Source: Pseudomonas quercus
GTDB taxonomy: Bacteria > Pseudomonadota > Gammaproteobacteria > Pseudomonadales > Pseudomonadaceae
NCBI RefSeq assembly: GCF_012033695.1
Contig: NZ_JAAVJI010000001.1
Span: 1 to 64,000, forward strand
Reading direction: 5' to 3'
DNA length: 64,000 bases
The notes beneath the pieces are model-generated. The model was not told the origin of the DNA. It ran no database searches and saw nothing but the letters and a program-made list of their open reading frames with translations. Below, piece after piece: positions 63,801 to 64,000 of the stretch. The stretch's first letter is position 1, and every line of letters begins with the position of its first letter. Both the position numbers and the translations under genes were made by a program.

Positions 63801-64000
63801 GCAACAGCTGCCGGCGGCCAAGCCCGTGGTTCCCCAAGCCAGCGATGAACCGCCCCAGGGCGACGTGGAGTGCCTGCTGGCCGACATCTGGCAGCAGGTG
63901 TTGTGTCAGGAGCACATTGGTCGCCATGCCAACTTCTTTGACCTGGGTGGCGACTCTATCCTCAGCCTGCAGATCATTGGCCGCGCCCGCCGTGCCGGGT
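60799..64000 (+). CDS. Nonribosomal peptide synthetase, C-A-T module (5' part)
   Basis: An open reading frame running off the right edge, at least 1067 residues. The condensation domain (about 45-470) has the active-site HHLISDG with H182-H183; the adenylation domain (about 500-1000) has A3 TSGSTGKPK at T665, A8 GRMDEQVKIRGYRVEPRE and A10 NGKLDR; the carrier Ser is S1053 in LGGDS. Selectivity residues (D710, L711, T714, K753, then V, G, H, V, G and the A10 Lys) match the published Asp code pattern DLTKVGHIGK at all but one position. The ATG has AGAGGAG about eight bases upstream. More modules are expected beyond 64000. Confidence 0.92.
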   Translation, partial: MSSPDKVALARRLAALPETTKAGLLPTLASQGVDFSRLPIVPAPGRERWPLSFQQQRLWFVSRLGGAEAALHISGLLRLEGTLDRARLQASLDALVARHPALRSHFGEDEQGVPWQAVADLASVPMAFADFTGQPAATRETAALALAQQQANRPFDLATAPLIRLHLIALDTTHHWLALTQHHLISDGWSGELLLRELCAHYEATSRGPEPEQPLKPLVIGYHDYAAWQRDLAATGLFQEQLTYWRQQLGSDKSPSGVQASLALPTDHTRTAAQSFAGERLRLSLSPEVSQGLRALARSRSTSLFNLLLAVLHCTLARLGGNPDVRIGVPSANRAREEVAPVVGFFVNTLVIRAKAAPTATFSEVLGALEQAMLGAHAHQDVPFEQLVEALEPERSLAANPLFQVKFTQQMPLLTQTLASGLRVTPLALDDAATRFDLGLDVTDWPEGIEAVFTYATALFERQTIERVSTTFAAFAEQAVRAPHQPVAELTLPGARPAACGVARSWPHHTLLSLWHQHVTTDPTALAVFSDTGGAVNRQELDQASERIAAHLRSLGAGAETRVALCAPSSPAFVMGLLGVLKAGAAYVPLDPATPAARLAEVRQDCGAVIALGHGAGVNALQAAGWEVTTLTGSVTQPLAGVDAVDVALSPTPVFPDQAAYLIYTSGSTGKPKAVVVSHLALADYTQGIIEQFGWRPALRMALVSTVAADLGHTVLFGALGSGASLYLPGPDCAFDASRLGDFMQRHCIDVLKMVPSHLAAMLQGEAPEAVLPRYALVTGGEALSPALAAEVMELAPECKVFNHYGPTETTVGVLACQVSGQGADIPLGLPLPNARVQVLDEQLRAVPAGVAGELYLGGPGVARGYLDRPGLTAERFVPDPHLPGQRLYRSGDRGRWNTDGTVQFLGRMDEQVKIRGYRVEPREVSALLRQHPEVAQAEVIAALREDGATQLLAYVVCRTPVADTAGLRAWLAEHVPDYMVPAQVVQLANLPLTANGKLDRQQLPAAKPVVPQASDEPPQGDVECLLADIWQQVLCQEHIGRHANFFDLGGDSILSLQIIGRARRAG

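Overview
The window is chromosomal DNA of a Pseudomonas, most likely from the P. putida-related lineage. The evidence is the Pseudomonas-type 5S rRNA, a fused nuoCD gene in a complete nuo operon, a monomeric NADP-isocitrate dehydrogenase, and the gene order nuo - aceA - purB - hflD - mnmA - idh - cspD - clpS - clpA - infA - bpt - aat - ftsK - lolA - rarA - crcB - serS - cysG - tusDCBE - yccA. I know that order, with differences, from P. aeruginosa PAO1 and other pseudomonads. The species call is inference. I saw no insertion sequence, integrase, prophage or CRISPR array.

Layout. (1) 1-9200: the end of an rRNA operon (5S), queD, a PepSY/response regulator/histidine kinase unit, a Cache-domain chemoreceptor, an AI-2E family permease, an isolated penicillin-binding protein 2 and the wrbA/VOC pair. 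(2) 9246-24303: the 13-gene complex I operon nuoA-N on the minus strand, with a good sigma70-type promoter upstream of nuoA and a bidirectional terminator after nuoN. (3) 24300-29700: a secreted delta-60/RTX repeat protein, isocitrate lyase and a secretin-like periplasmic protein, separated by intergenic stretches rich in hairpins. (4) 29700-37420: GNAT, ribosomal oxygenase, purB, hflD, mnmA, NUDIX hydrolase and idh, all on the minus strand. (5) 37700-42830: cspD, then the bacterial N-degron genes (clpS-clpA adaptor and unfoldase; bpt and aat aminoacyl transferases) around infA. (6) 43140-51120: a plus-strand run ftsK, lolA, rarA, crcB, serS, cysG. (7) 51120-54625: the minus-strand tusDCBE/trpD2 sulfur-relay operon, a Bax-inhibitor-1 protein and tRNA-Ser(UGA). 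(8) 54700-64000: a membrane hybrid histidine kinase, then a PvdE-type cyclic-peptide exporter facing away from a nonribosomal peptide synthetase operon that runs off the right edge.

How the genes work together: complex I, isocitrate lyase and isocitrate dehydrogenase sit together, covering NADH oxidation and the branch between the glyoxylate shunt and the TCA cycle. The N-degron block couples tagging (bpt, aat) to recognition (clpS) and unfolding (clpA). The right end is an accessory peptide-siderophore-like locus: a stand-alone adenylation-carrier protein, a C-A-T synthetase whose selectivity residues read as an aspartate code, and a PvdE-like exporter.

Most worth a second look: the NRPS locus and its candidate iron-starvation promoter; the absence of dimeric icd between cspD and idh, with a four-run G-tract motif in that gap; a LexA-like site over the ftsK promoter; the RTX protein with a duplicated C-terminal block and no transporter nearby; and three strong intergenic inverted repeats around aceA and nuo.
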